Shown: positions 36,741 through 48,280 of the stretch, one piece after another
Numbering within the stretch: the first letter of the stretch is position 1
Layout of the letters: the number at the start of each line of letters is the position of its first letter
NCBI GenBank assembly: GCA_950295325.1
Contig: OX485807.1
Span: 18,883,666-18,943,665 of the forward strand
Source of the DNA: Polytrichum commune
Taxonomy: Eukaryota > Streptophyta > Polytrichopsida > Polytrichales > Polytrichaceae
DNA: 60,000 nt
Direction of reading: 5' to 3'
Translations under genes and position numbers: made by a program
Notes under the pieces: model-generated
Told to the model about the DNA's origin: nothing
Databases searched by the model: none
The model's input: the letters and a program-made list of their open reading frames with translations, nothing else

Positions 36741-37870
36741 GACAAATAGGCCCTTGCTTTCAACCTAATTGAAAAGGAACCCCGCCCACCCGTTTCAAAG
36801 TGCACCGGTCAATTATTTTCACAATCCAACTTCATTTGCCGCTTCACAAGGCAAAGAAATTTTCAATATGATCAAAGCAAATTCCATTATGACATGAACA
36901 TGACTAGGTACTCACTAAGTTGCGTGCATGCAAGTCCATCCAAATAATTACTTCCTTGACCACGATTTAGAGAATAATAAAACAAGCGGCTAGTTGCAAG
37001 AGTGCTCTGCCCTAGTAATATGTTGTACATGTGGCCAATTATGGTTGGTTGTCTGACCAAGGCCCAATTTTAGCTCGTTTTATAGATCATTTTACATCGA
37101 CAAAAACTTGTAATTGGACTTCACTTGAAGAGCGAGTTACTAACACCATATAAAATTGGCGGTGTAAATTATAATAACCTAAGGAAACTTCTCCTATGCT
37201 TCATATGTGAGTAAGATGAAGGCGAATATGTTGGAAACCTCTTATGATGTACTATTTAATATATTTGTATGAGGTGATTTGACCATGGAATCAATTTGTT
37301 GAGATTAAGTTGGGAATAATCAACCTCAAACATATAGGATGCATGTTTCCAACAAATGTCCTCACACAATTGCCACAAATCCCTAAAGGATTCTCCTATC
37401 AACAACCGTTGTACCTGTTTCTATCCTTCTATACCCTTTTTGTACATGTTATGAGGATATGAAAGTGGTCTCAGACTATATACTTGTAGTAAGGTGGACA
37501 TGCCTAATTTAGTTACTTATCTTATCCAAACACTTGTATGTAGTTGTTGTACGGTTACATAAGGCTCCAAGAACAACAAATACCAAAAAAAACATGTGTT
37601 TAAAATAGATCGGACTACATGCTCAAAACATGAGATTTGTTCTAGGCTCAATAGTTAGTATAATTGGGAAGGAAGTACCTATATGTGACCCTTTTTAATG
37701 AGCATGAGAATATTCACTTTGATAATGAATAATATTATCATATGAGCTCCAAAAATGATGGGGAACATGACTATGGCCTAGATTTGGATTTACTAACCAT
37801 CTTGCACTAACTTAAGTGTGTGTTTCATATCCTTAGAGAAGTGGACTAGTTGGGAAAAAGGTGACCATGT
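36741..37870. other. Stretch without recognised gene
   Basis: AT-rich DNA. Around 37560-37630 it carries the CCAAGAACAACAAATACC and CATGTGTTTAAAATAGATCG words of the decayed repeat also seen at 23.8 kb. Nothing else was recognised. Confidence 0.45.
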
Positions 37871-38045
37871 GAGGGCCACTTCACACATGACCCAAGGACC
37901 ATGACCATGTAATTGTGAGGGCCCTTGACTCTCATCCAAAGGTTGTACCAATTGTCTAAGGCCCTTAATTTTGACATGGTCTGCCAAACTTTGCGTCAAG
38001 CCTACCTCTTGGAGGTGGGCTTGACACAAATTCCGATAGTATGAA
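37871..38045. repeat. Tourist-like repeat family 5 copy with hairpin
   Basis: Starts GAGGGCCACTTCACACATGA. At about 37989-38032 TTTGCGTCAAGCCTACCTC pairs, with mismatches, with GAGGTGGGCTTGACACAAA, the same hairpin that is nearly perfect at 59877-59925. Confidence 0.55.
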
Positions 38046-38281
38046 GTAATGTGCATTCGTTATGTTGGCCTTGAGAATATAAGCAAGGGATGCTAGGAGC
38101 TCGATCTAAAACTAGGTCTCCTTGCACAAGATTTGTGCATCACATGATTATATTCTTAGGATCCACATACCAAATGCACATTGCTTAAATATATTATGAC
38201 CATGGAATGACATCCATGGTTTGCCATGTAAGAATTAATGCAATTTTTTTTTTTGGGTCAATGATAATTTCTTTGGGCCCT

Positions 38282-38900
38282 TAGGCCTTTACCTTCTAGT
38301 GTGAAGTGAACTTGGACGGTCTCAACCTTTTTGACCAATGAGAGATCTTAGAATGCAATGGTCACGGGCCTCCAATCTCGTGTGTGGACTTGGCCCCAAG
38401 GGCCACTTCACACACAAGACTAAGAGCCTATGACCATTACACTTCAAGCACTCTCATTGGAAAAGGCGGAGCCAATCCAAGTTTGCTTCACACTGCGCTT
38501 GAGGGACCAACGGAGTATGTGAATGCAAGATGGATGTGAAGTCTACATGGATTCCTACATGGCATCCAACGGATCAGGTCTCATGGCCACTTGGACTATT
38601 CTCAAAAACCACCTTTGGGAGGTATGCCTAACACAAAACCAGGAGACCATGACACTCTGAATGCTCACAACCGTTGGTTTACTCTATTTTATCATGTGTG
38701 AGGACCCACACGAATAGAATCTCATTGAAATAGCATTTGGTTGAGGGCCCGGTCACATATGATTTCACACTACGCTTGAGGGTCCGTGACCACACTACAT
38801 GATTTTGGAAGTGTAATGGGACGGCCTTTGGACACTTTCGTTTGGGTTGTCGCAATTTCATAGTCCCGGCTCTTGGCTCATGTGTGAAGTGGCCCTAAGA
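38282..38900. repeat. Cluster of Tourist-like family 5 sequences
   Basis: One inverted segment ends with GTGTGTGGACTTGGCCCC near 38396. A new terminus GGGCCACTTCACACACAAG begins at 38400, and its inverse CATGTGTGAAGTGGCCC ends at 38895. The terminal GGGC..TTCACAC pattern resembles that of the Harbinger element (GGGC..TTTACAC), which supports a Tourist/Harbinger relationship. Confidence 0.55.
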
Positions 38901-39492
38901 CCCACCTACCTTATGTAATTGTCATCTCATAGTTGTGTTAAATAACTTGCTTTAATTGAAGAGACCGCTCATTCGAAGGCATGAAGTTCATTGGAGAAAG
39001 ATGTGTGATTTGACATGCTGATCGTCAGCATAAATTATAGCATTAGATCACCTTTGGGAGGTAGGCCTAACACAAAACCAGGAGACCATGGCACTCCGAA
39101 TTCTCACAACCGTTGGTTTACTGTACTTTATCATGTGTGAGGACCGCACGAATAGAATTTCATTGAAATAGCATTTGGTTGAGGGCCCGGTCACAAATGA
39201 TTCCACACTACGCTTTTGAGGGTCCGTGACCACACTACATGATTTTGGAAGTGTCATGGGACGGCCTTTGGACACACACTTTCGTTTGGGCTCTCACAAT
39301 TTCATGGTCACAGCTCTTGGCTCGTGTGTGAAGTGGCCCTAAGACCCACCTACCTTATGTAATTGTCATCTCCTAGCTGTGTTAATTAACTCGCTTTTAT
39401 TGAAGAGACCACTCATTTGAAGGCATGAAGTTCATTGGAGAAAGATGTGTGATTTGACATGCTAATCGTCAGCATAAATTATAGCATTAGAT
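38610..39492. repeat. Tandem duplication, ~439-bp unit, two copies
   Basis: CACCTTTGGGAGGTATGCCT at 38610 is repeated at 39049, and the sequence stays colinear to GCATAAATTATAGCATTAGAT at about 39047 and 39492. The copies differ by scattered substitutions and a few small indels (for example an ACAC insertion in the second copy). The unit includes the right end of a Tourist-like element plus about 150 bp beyond it. Open frames in the unit are not conserved in length. Confidence 0.9.
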
Positions 39493-40446
39493 CCAATCAA
39501 AGCTGGTAATCATATATCACTAAGTTAAACGCATTACCATTTAAAGTCCTGGCTTCATCAACAGCCTCTGGTAATGTGCTCTATTTACAAACTTCAATAC
39601 CTACCTATCAACTAACCAACACTCGATTCTAACTACATATCAGTTACCTAACTATTAATAGGGAAACCCAAGTCAATTGTAAATGCACCAGAAACAACAA
39701 ATCAAAGTCAATTGCAAACTTGAAAGGCTCCACAAAAACAACAACCTTTTATTTATTGAATGAAGTAGGGAACCATCACTTTTTAGCTAGGTTGACCGAA
39801 CTTTATGTGTAGACCTCCTTAAGATTTGGGTTTGGGGTAGATACCGGTAACATGGCGGCCTATAAAAGACACCCACTTCTCCTAGTATATTAATCTAAGA
39901 TGATAAGGCCATTGGATGTTTCTCTTGTTGTTTTTCAAACTCATCCAAACATCTTAGTGAATACTTCTTCCGTGTCAAAATGGTTGTCAGACTCTGTGTT
40001 TAAAACTTTGGCGAGATTAAGGCCCGCTGACCATTGACCAAGTAGTTGTCAGCATGACACTTGAAATAGAGAATAGCAACTACTCCGAAACACCCCCAGA
40101 AGTTGCGGTGTCGAAAAACTTCTTGATATAGAAAGTTTGGCGTGATTTTTTTTGACTTGGAGCCTCAAATTTCTGGCCAGGCATATAAACCAGACAATCG
40201 TTTTAGGACAAAAATCAATCCGGGAAGTAGGACAATCGTGTTGGGACAGAGGGAGAATTATCAAAAGAAATGGCGTTTTCTTTCTCAAATGATCATACAA
40301 GTACCTCCAACCGTTTAAGTTGATGGCTATTAGGTCTAGAATAAAGCAATTTTTGAATGTGTGGTCCAAAGTGATACTAACATGTGTCCATTCTTAGGGT
40401 ATCACCCAACTACATATCAAATCAAATATAGGTGTTCTATTGAGAC
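39493..40446. other. Stretch without recognised gene
   Basis: No coding region, RNA gene or element end was recognised. Confidence 0.45.
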
Positions 40447-40669
40447 TACACTAAATAATGATATTTGGTGTCACTTTTTATTTGGAGTTACACAATGCTA
40501 TATCTTTTTACTACTGTTGTGATTTTTTTATCAAGTAAAGTTGTTAATGTTCTATCATGTCCAAACAACCAATTTGATATTTGTTGCAAAAATACGAGAT
40601 GTACATTAAATAGATATAGCATTGCATTATTCCAAATAGTAAGTGACACTAAATACAATACTTAGTGTT
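40447..40669. mobile_element. Stowaway-like MITE family 3, copy 1
   Basis: The body is 40449-40667 (219 bp). Its left end CACTAAATAATGATATTTGG mirrors the right end CTAAATACAATACTTAGTG, with pairing extending about 40 bp. It is flanked by TA on the left and TT on the right. It has no gene. Confidence 0.75.
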
Positions 40670-41540
40670 GAAACCATTGACCTAAACCTTAACGCCTAAT
40701 ACGTACACACACAACAAGTGGTGTTGTTGCCAATCATGAAACTTATTGCACATATGAGGAAACCAAAACCACATTCATGTAAGGTAGAAGCCTTGCATGT
40801 GCATACAATTTAAGCATTGCATTCTTTTGCTTAATCTATACAAACTATCCAAATTTTCATTTGGAATAGGCATTATGTTACGAGAGCAACGCCATTTAGA
40901 TCACATGAATCATAAGATATATAATTTATATAGTAATGCTCAAAATTACAAACCTCATTTGACCTTTCCTAGTCACATAGTGCCCCCCTCCCCTTTTCTA
41001 AAGTGGACAATGTTGATTGTTACAATGTTATCTTTTTCAACCAATGACCTATGTTTTTAGTTCTTAGAACAATACAATCAATGTTCCCATTGGAACATGT
41101 AGTTGCCTACTTTGTGGAAAAAGCAAGTGTTGGAATCAATGTCACTAACAAAATTTGGCACTTCTACCTAGACTCAAAATTGCCACAATAAAAAACCCAA
41201 TGAAAATTGATAGTGTAGTGGACGAACTTGATTTTGATGTTTTGTAATGTGCCATGGCATCTACATAGAGGTTAGTTGAATTGGATTACGTTTGTACCTA
41301 TTTTGTCCAAGTTTGTGCATAGTACCCGTGTACGATTAGAACCTTATATTTTGAAGTACCATAAGCTTAGTACAAGATAAGAAGGCGATTGGAATGGCTT
41401 AGGATTCATGGTACATATGTTAGGGGGTTTGGTAAGAACCTATCCCCGATGTCCATAGGTTTATGGCTAATGCATCTCAACTCAATAGACTAATTTGAGG
41501 TATTGATGTAAAAATTTGAGGTCATTTGCAGTTTTAAATG
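40670..41540. other. Stretch without recognised gene
   Basis: AT-rich DNA with no recognised coding region or repeat family. Confidence 0.45.
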
Positions 41541-42460
41541 AGTAAATTGTGAGTTTAAAATAATTTCCGGCATTTTCACCTTCAACCAAATGAGTTTATG
41601 TTTATGGTCTTATTGTGAGTAGTTTCACCTTCACATACATGTATGGTGGTTGGATCATATGGCGAGCAATTGTGAATCACAAAAGGTGTTGTTCTAAGTT
41701 TCAGAATTGAAATGCAAAATCCATAAGAGGTCAGAGTGGGGCTTCTCGTTCTCTTTGAGCTATGATCACACACGCCCTCCCAATTGAATTACTGTTGAAC
41801 CCACAATCATTAACCTATTTTGGGCACACAATCCAATCTCATTTCGACAAGTGTATACTTTGAAATTTGGGTTTTCAAGCTATAAAGTATTCCCGATGTC
41901 TTCACGTTCAACCAAACAAGTTATCTCACAAATGAAATGGGCACCAAAGATGTTGGAAACCACCAAATTTGACATGTAGGCTCAGCTGAGGAATGTTGCA
42001 ACACTTCCAACCCTACATTTGTATATACCGTCTCACTATGTTAGCAATTGCGAATCACTCAATTTTTTTTCCAAGTTTCAAAATTGGAGTTGAGACCTAG
42101 AAGTCTTAAGAAGTGAAGGCGGTGATTATGTGTTCTCTTTAAGTGATCACATAGGTCCTCCTGATTGTGTTAACATACTTCTTGCATATGGCCCAATCTC
42201 ATTGGGGCACGCTTAAATTTGGTATCCATTCATAGCCACAAGCCTCGGTACTAGTATACAATCGTCTAATTGAGAAAAGCTAGTCTTAAACGAACAATTT
42301 TAGCTTTGTACCCACTTCACGTGGATAAGAAATACACAATCAATGCGAGATGATTAGCAATTCCAAATTTTGCATGTAACAATTTTACTCATAATTTTCA
42401 AATCTCATATGAATATCTTATTCATTACCAATGTCAAAGCAAAGAATCTCCTTCTTATAA
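41540..42460. repeat. Decayed repeat with ~360-bp spacing
   Basis: Shared words recur about 360 bp apart (CAATCTCATT at about 41835 and 42196; GTGAATCAC / GCGAATCAC; CCCTCCCAATTG / CCTCCTGATTG). The same words occur near 24.4 and 24.7 kb. It could be an old tandem array or overlapping copies of one transposon. There is no gene. Confidence 0.45.
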
Positions 42461-45234
42461 AATGATCATGTAGACCCCCCCCCCCCCCAAAAAAATGGGT
42501 GTAGCCATATGAATGTGATGGTTTGGGGGACTATAAATGTTTTTTTGACCGTCCACATGGCGCCCACTCTTAGGTTATGATACTTACATACACGGGGGTT
42601 GGAATTGGGTCACATAAGGCCATATAGGTACCCTAGTAAGTGTAACCAAAGTTCCAAACACTTACTATAACTTTTTTGTAACTTTTTGCCTACTTTTTTT
42701 GCCTAAGTGGCCAAGAAATGAGCGGCCTTGCTCTTAGATGTTGTAATAAGGTGGATTCCTTTATGAGGAGTGGGTGTCATTCGGGCTTTGAGGATGTCCC
42801 ATCTAACATAAGTTAAAGTCGGCCTCAAATCACAATACACCGTCAAAGTTGATATCCAATGTCCCATTGGGAGTTGGCCATGAGTGGATATGACTACCTA
42901 ATGCAAGGAACCCCACTCGTCGTGGTATTTAGTGTGGTTTATTGTGTATGCAATGTTATAACTTTTTGTTCTAGAATATATCGTGTATTATGTTTGTGCC
43001 AATAAAACACAAGTTGGTAGAATGATCCACTTTCAAAATTAAGTGTAAAAGTCTCATTTAGGTGATGGAAGTTGGGTCTTGACCCCAAGTTTTTGAGTGA
43101 CCGGTGGGTTTATTCATCCCTAGCTCATGCCCAAAGTTTACGGTTAAATTAGAGGTCCACAAAATTGACCAATTTTTTGGGCACGGAGACACCTTTTTAT
43201 TTTCACATCTCAACTATGAATTTGAAACTTGAAAGGGCAATCTTTGTGATTATGATTACCAACCCGATGACTGCATGTACATGTGGAGTTGGAAGTGCCC
43301 GCACTACAGTCACACACCTTAAAAGGGGATTTGCAATAGGGTTCAAGATCAAATCATGGCGATCATGTTGGTCAAGAGGATGTTTTTAGACCCAAAGAGT
43401 TTATGTTAGGGTCCATACTGGAGGTATGAAAATAAAGTAATGCTCATGTGATATTACTTTCCTACCAAATCTTAGGCATCCCCACTCAAAAATATACTCC
43501 TTCTAATTCGAAAAACCAACCTGCAAGCTTGGGTCCAATCTTGAGTCTAAAAGTAAGGTACAATTTAGGAATGTTTCATTCTTGGAGTTCAAATTGAATA
43601 GAAACCTATCATTAACTTAGTCACTGTTGTCATGCCTTAGGGAGAGTGTCGTGACGAGGAGATAGGGAATTACTATATACGGGTTTATCTTTCATCCAAC
43701 CAACATAATAACTTGGACCCCTATAGGTTTGTTGTCGATTCATCATTGAGAGGGCATTTCATCATTTTTCGTGTTCATCAATTAGAACATCCAAGGCATG
43801 TCGAATTACATTTGCTCTGGTGGAATAGTAACTTCACATCGTGTATTACTTCATGTGAATCATTTGTAACTTGTGACTACATCGATTCCGTCTCTATGAC
43901 AACATCATTGCACATGTTTGAATTGTCTTCTCCAATACTACAATTTGCCTAGTCACCACCTTGTACACTAGAATCATCAATCAATGTGTGATCATAATCA
44001 CACTCCTCATCCTCCTCCATATTTTCAACTAAATGAGCCTCAATAAGTGGCCGTACCACACAAATACAAATGTCACATATTTTCTAGAGGTCCTCCATAC
44101 ATGTACATAACTACAAGTTATAATTTGTGTAGCATATGTATACGTAGTATGGAAAAAGTTCAAATTAACACCTCTTTTGTGCATTCAAGTATACTCATAC
44201 ATGTTATAAAAGGTGCACCCCCAAGTTTTTTGTGGCATAATGTGCAATTTGGGTTTGTATAGATGTGTGGCAAGAATAGGGTTTTTTTGTGGTTTCCCAT
44301 ATATTGGGCGAACTTGGATTTGAGTATTTGTGTAATTTGGGCATATGAGGTTTGTGGGGTTTTCTAGAATCGGTTTAATAGTGTGTGGTCAATTTGGTCA
44401 TTGTTAATCCAATTTTCTACGTACTAAAATTTCTATGCGGTTTTACTGTTAGACTTGTGTGTGTTTTTTTTAATAAAGGTTTGTAGGTTTCTTATTATGC
44501 CTAGGGGGGTGTTGATATTGGGGGGTTTTCTAGTTTGTAGGGACTTGTGTGTGATACGTGTATATGTGGTAGGGGGGTGATTGGAGGTTTGAGGGCTCCA
44601 TCATTTGCAAGTGTGTCCGCTTCTTAATTCCCTTGTATTTGTGTTTGAGTGTATAGTAACTTTATGTGGGGACTGTAGATAGGGTATTTGGATTGGGTTC
44701 TATTCAATAAGAACAACCCATGAAAGACTAAATGAATGTCAAATTTTTACTTGCATAGTGTGGTATATGGTGAAGACATCATCATGGGACTATATATTTT
44801 AAGAACTCCATATTGTGTGACGTTGTGAGCATATTTCCTTAATAAAAAATGTTCGTTCATACTCATGTATCTTCATTGTGTATATAACAAGACATTTTAC
44901 ATTGAAATAGACCATTTTTTCTTGAAACCCCTCCCTATTACGACATTTGAGACCAAAATGTCATATTATGTTGAATATGACATTCAAATAATACGACACT
45001 TTCTTGTGTAACTAAATGTGTCATCTTAAAAGGGGATAACTTTACATTCCTACCTTAGATGTAATGCCTATTTCTCTATCCATTATAAATTTAACCACCT
45101 AGGCTCAAGGTTGTAGCCCTTCTAGATATCATTCCCCTTCTCTCTTGTTACTCTTCCTTTTCCATGAGATCTCCCTCTCCAATGGCCATATAAGTTTTGT
45201 GTAGCCAAGTGATAATCCCAAATTCTCTCAATCA
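42461..45234. other. 2.8-kb stretch without recognised gene
   Basis: Contains a C run near 42475-42487 and, at 43080-43560, a diverged copy of the repeat at 36050-36740. The remaining sequence shows only short chance frames. Confidence 0.45.
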
Positions 45235-45360
45235 CATAACATTATTTGGATCCATAATAGTGTTATGTGGGACTAACAATATTCCACGTAGTATTCCCAA
45301 ATATTCCCCATATTCATACTGAACACACAGAACATTATTATGAATCTGAATAATATTATG
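45235..45360. mobile_element. MITE family 1, copy 3
   Basis: CATAACATTATTTGGATCCA on the left is mirrored by GAATCTGAATAATATTATG on the right. The inner TGTGGGACTAACAATATTCC matches copy 2. Length 126 bp. Confidence 0.8.
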
Positions 45361-45744
45361 CACGAGGTTGTGCCCAAGACTGCTTTTGCAAGGATTCAAC
45401 TTAGAAATTTCATTAAGAGATTCAGGTATGATTCAAATCTCTTTGTATTGCATGGCTTCCAAATCCGCTTTGAATGGCAAAACCATGAAGATAATTGGCG
45501 CGAAAGTTGGATCGTTTTAAGCACCAAAGCTCATAAATTGTATGGAATAGATGCAACTGCTTTATGCCCTTGAAGGTGTAAAGTACCTTAACATGTCAAG
45601 TACTTATGTAATATGGAGGATGTCATAGTCACCTTCAAAGCCTAAACCCTCATTGAAATAGTTGTGAACTTACACAAAGGCTAGTGGTTTCTATAATTCA
45701 AATGCACAACTAGGCCATCCAATAGAGCACCTCAACATGTCAAG

Positions 45745-46052
45745 TACACTAAATAGTCTTACTAGTGTGGGTGGAAAATTATTGTGGACATAATTAACAT
45801 GGACCACATCAGTATTTTAGTCAAGATGGGAATCAAGGTGAGAAAAACGTTGGTCCAAGAACTCGGGTCTTCCCCTAAGTCTTCATGAAGATTTGGCTAA
45901 TGCATTGAATATTGATTATAGGACAAAAGTTGCACAAAAATAAAATAATCACCCACGTTAATTTTCTAGAGAAACAATCAATGTGGTCCACATATAAATT
46001 TGGCGTGGGTTGAAAAGTAGTGTGGCCCAAAGTAATAGGATTGTTTAGTGTA
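45745..46052. mobile_element. MITE family 4 copy 2, TA target duplication
   Basis: The body is 45747-46050. Termini CACTAAATAGTCTTACTAG and AGTAATAGGATTGTTTAGTG are inverted, flanked on both sides by TA, which fits a Stowaway/Tc1-mariner-type MITE. The interior matches the copy in GH3 intron 4. Confidence 0.7.
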
Positions 46053-47034
46053 GTGCTTTTGAAAGCAATTTTTTTTTGTAGAAGTACCAAGATACCTTCA
46101 CATAGGCCATTATTGCAAGACCAAGATATCATCAACCCCTAACTTTCCAAGCAACCCATGTTTGGTTGATGGATGATTTCTTCCCTACATTCACCCCACC
46201 TAACTCATTCATTCACAATCAAAATAACCATAAACATCACGCCAACATAGATTTTTACCCAGACACATGAGCCGTGCAATTTGGGGATTATTAGAATGTG
46301 CAAAAAAATGTCAAAGCAAAAAGTGGTCATGTTTTTGTTGTGTTGGGTGCTCATGTGAGGGTGTTGATTGCAATCAACGGTTGCCACTTCAATGCAAACA
46401 TTGCGTGAACATCGATGATGTCTATTTTAATTAAAATGAAACATTTTTGAATGTTCATGTAAAAACAACGTTTGTGTTCACATCAACCATTTGATTTGAC
46501 ATTTAGACACTCTGTTTTTTAGCAAATTATTTGCATATATGTGGGTAGAAATACATGACAATTTGTAATACTCCAAAAGCAAGGTGGTTAGCATGTGGTG
46601 ATTTGCACATTTTGACATGAGAAATTATGAAGTTGCTCAACTATTGAGTTGTTTTCATCTAGTGGATCGCACAAGCATTCCATTCATTACCTAGGTGAAT
46701 TTGATAGGTCAAAGGTCATTTTTGGGAGGTAAAACATGGCATTTTTCTGTGCAGAAATGATACAATCTGAAAATCTTTGGTGTATTTCATGCCAATTCCC
46801 CTCTTAAAATAGCTCATCTCTCATGCTTAAAGATCCAATAGTTGCAACCTCAACTTGTCCACAACAATTCCACAACCAGCATCGAGTAAAATGCACTAAA
46901 AAAAACCCTTTCATGGGCTTGGAACTTAAGGGTAAAAGGCTAGCACCCATTGAAGGTTGATTCACCTTGGTGGTGGGAATCTGTCCCCATGGTAAAGGCA
47001 ACAAAACAAGAATCCAACCATGTGCGAATGACAC
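46053..47034. other. Stretch without recognised gene
   Basis: No coding region, RNA gene or element was recognised. Confidence 0.45.
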
Positions 47035-47255
47035 TACACTGAATATTGCATTTACCACCACTTACTATTTGGAGTTACACAATGCTACATATTTTACTTT
47101 AAGTGACATTTGTTACCGAGAAGAGATGTGAATGTTCTATAATGTCCAAACAACCAATTTGACCTCTGTTGGCAAAAAATATGAGATATACAGTAAAGAG
47201 TTATGACGTTGCATAATTCCAAAGAGCAATGGCACTTAATACAATATTTAATGTA
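47035..47255. mobile_element. Stowaway-like MITE family 3, copy 2, TA target duplication
   Basis: The body is 47037-47253 (217 bp), flanked by TA at 47035-47036 and 47254-47255. It is colinear with 40449-40667 along its length (for example ATTTGGAGTTACACAATGCT and ATGTCCAAACAACCAATTTG in both). Confidence 0.8.
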
Positions 47256-48280
47256 GTAGGTTTTACGATTACGACAAGTAGCAAGCCTGAGAGTAAATGC
47301 CTGCAACCATCGCCAGCACTACCATAGTCGCTATACATAGCAATCAAAATGACTACATATAATTTCCTCGCTAAGGTTCCTGCAAGACTTAGATGGAGAT
47401 TGAGAAAACTGGAGAGCAGTGTACTCTTCCATCAGCAAAACATCAGACACTTTGTGAAGAACTTCATGCTGAGGGTAGCTGAACAAAGAAATTCTGAGAA
47501 GCACTTCCACAACAACAGTGAAGGAAAACTAATCACTCAGTTTGACTAGCATGCGACTTCCAAAAGATCTTCTGTCGCTTGACACACAAGTTCACAGGGC
47601 ATTCAGGTAACAAAGATAGAGGAATGGAGACTCTTGATTGCACCTCGGAGCAGGAGAACACATAAAAATACATTCATCTGTGTGTACAAACTCTTGGGTA
47701 TGGAAAGTGAACTGTAAAGAGTTAAGCAAGGAGAAAATGATTGCCTCCCAGGTGAGGTGGCCACTACCAGGTCTGGCATTTGGCACCGTTGTGGTGTCAA
47801 TTGAGGGACAGTAATCATGAATGCATCCCTCATAAACTAATCATAAGATGTGGAGGGAAAAACCTGAATCCCTAGTCTTGCAGGACAAAGAGAACCTGTG
47901 ACATGACATATTGATAGAAGTCTAATTGACATTCATAATTGAGTCATAGCCAGGTCAAGACTCTGAACTTCATAGAAAATGTCCATTCCCTTGAAGAAGG
48001 TTTCATCTATTTTGACGAGGGTTTAGTAGAAACCCAGTAAACTGAAAGGAGCCTAATTTTTCGCCGACCCCTGATGAGAACTCAATCTGTAGGTCATCTA
48101 CGTCACAGGCTGTGGCAATAAATCACCACAACCAATGATTAACGTAAGGAATGCTGAAGCGAGACAATAGTCCCTTACAACAGACATGGGCAGACCATGA
48201 ACAGTGCTCAGATTGTGACAAGAGACAAACCTTGCTTATTCTCTGTTCTTTCATAACACAACCAATCAAAGTTGAACTTA
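47256..48280. other. Downstream flank of the J-domain gene
   Basis: No gene recognised. Part of this stretch is presumably the 3' untranslated region of the minus-strand TPR/J-domain gene whose stop codon is at 48281-48283; no polyadenylation signal could be chosen. Confidence 0.4.

Noticed and set aside
47349-47549. 66-codon plus-strand frame downstream of the J-domain gene
   Set aside because: Short, without homology, and located in the probable 3' region of the opposite-strand gene.
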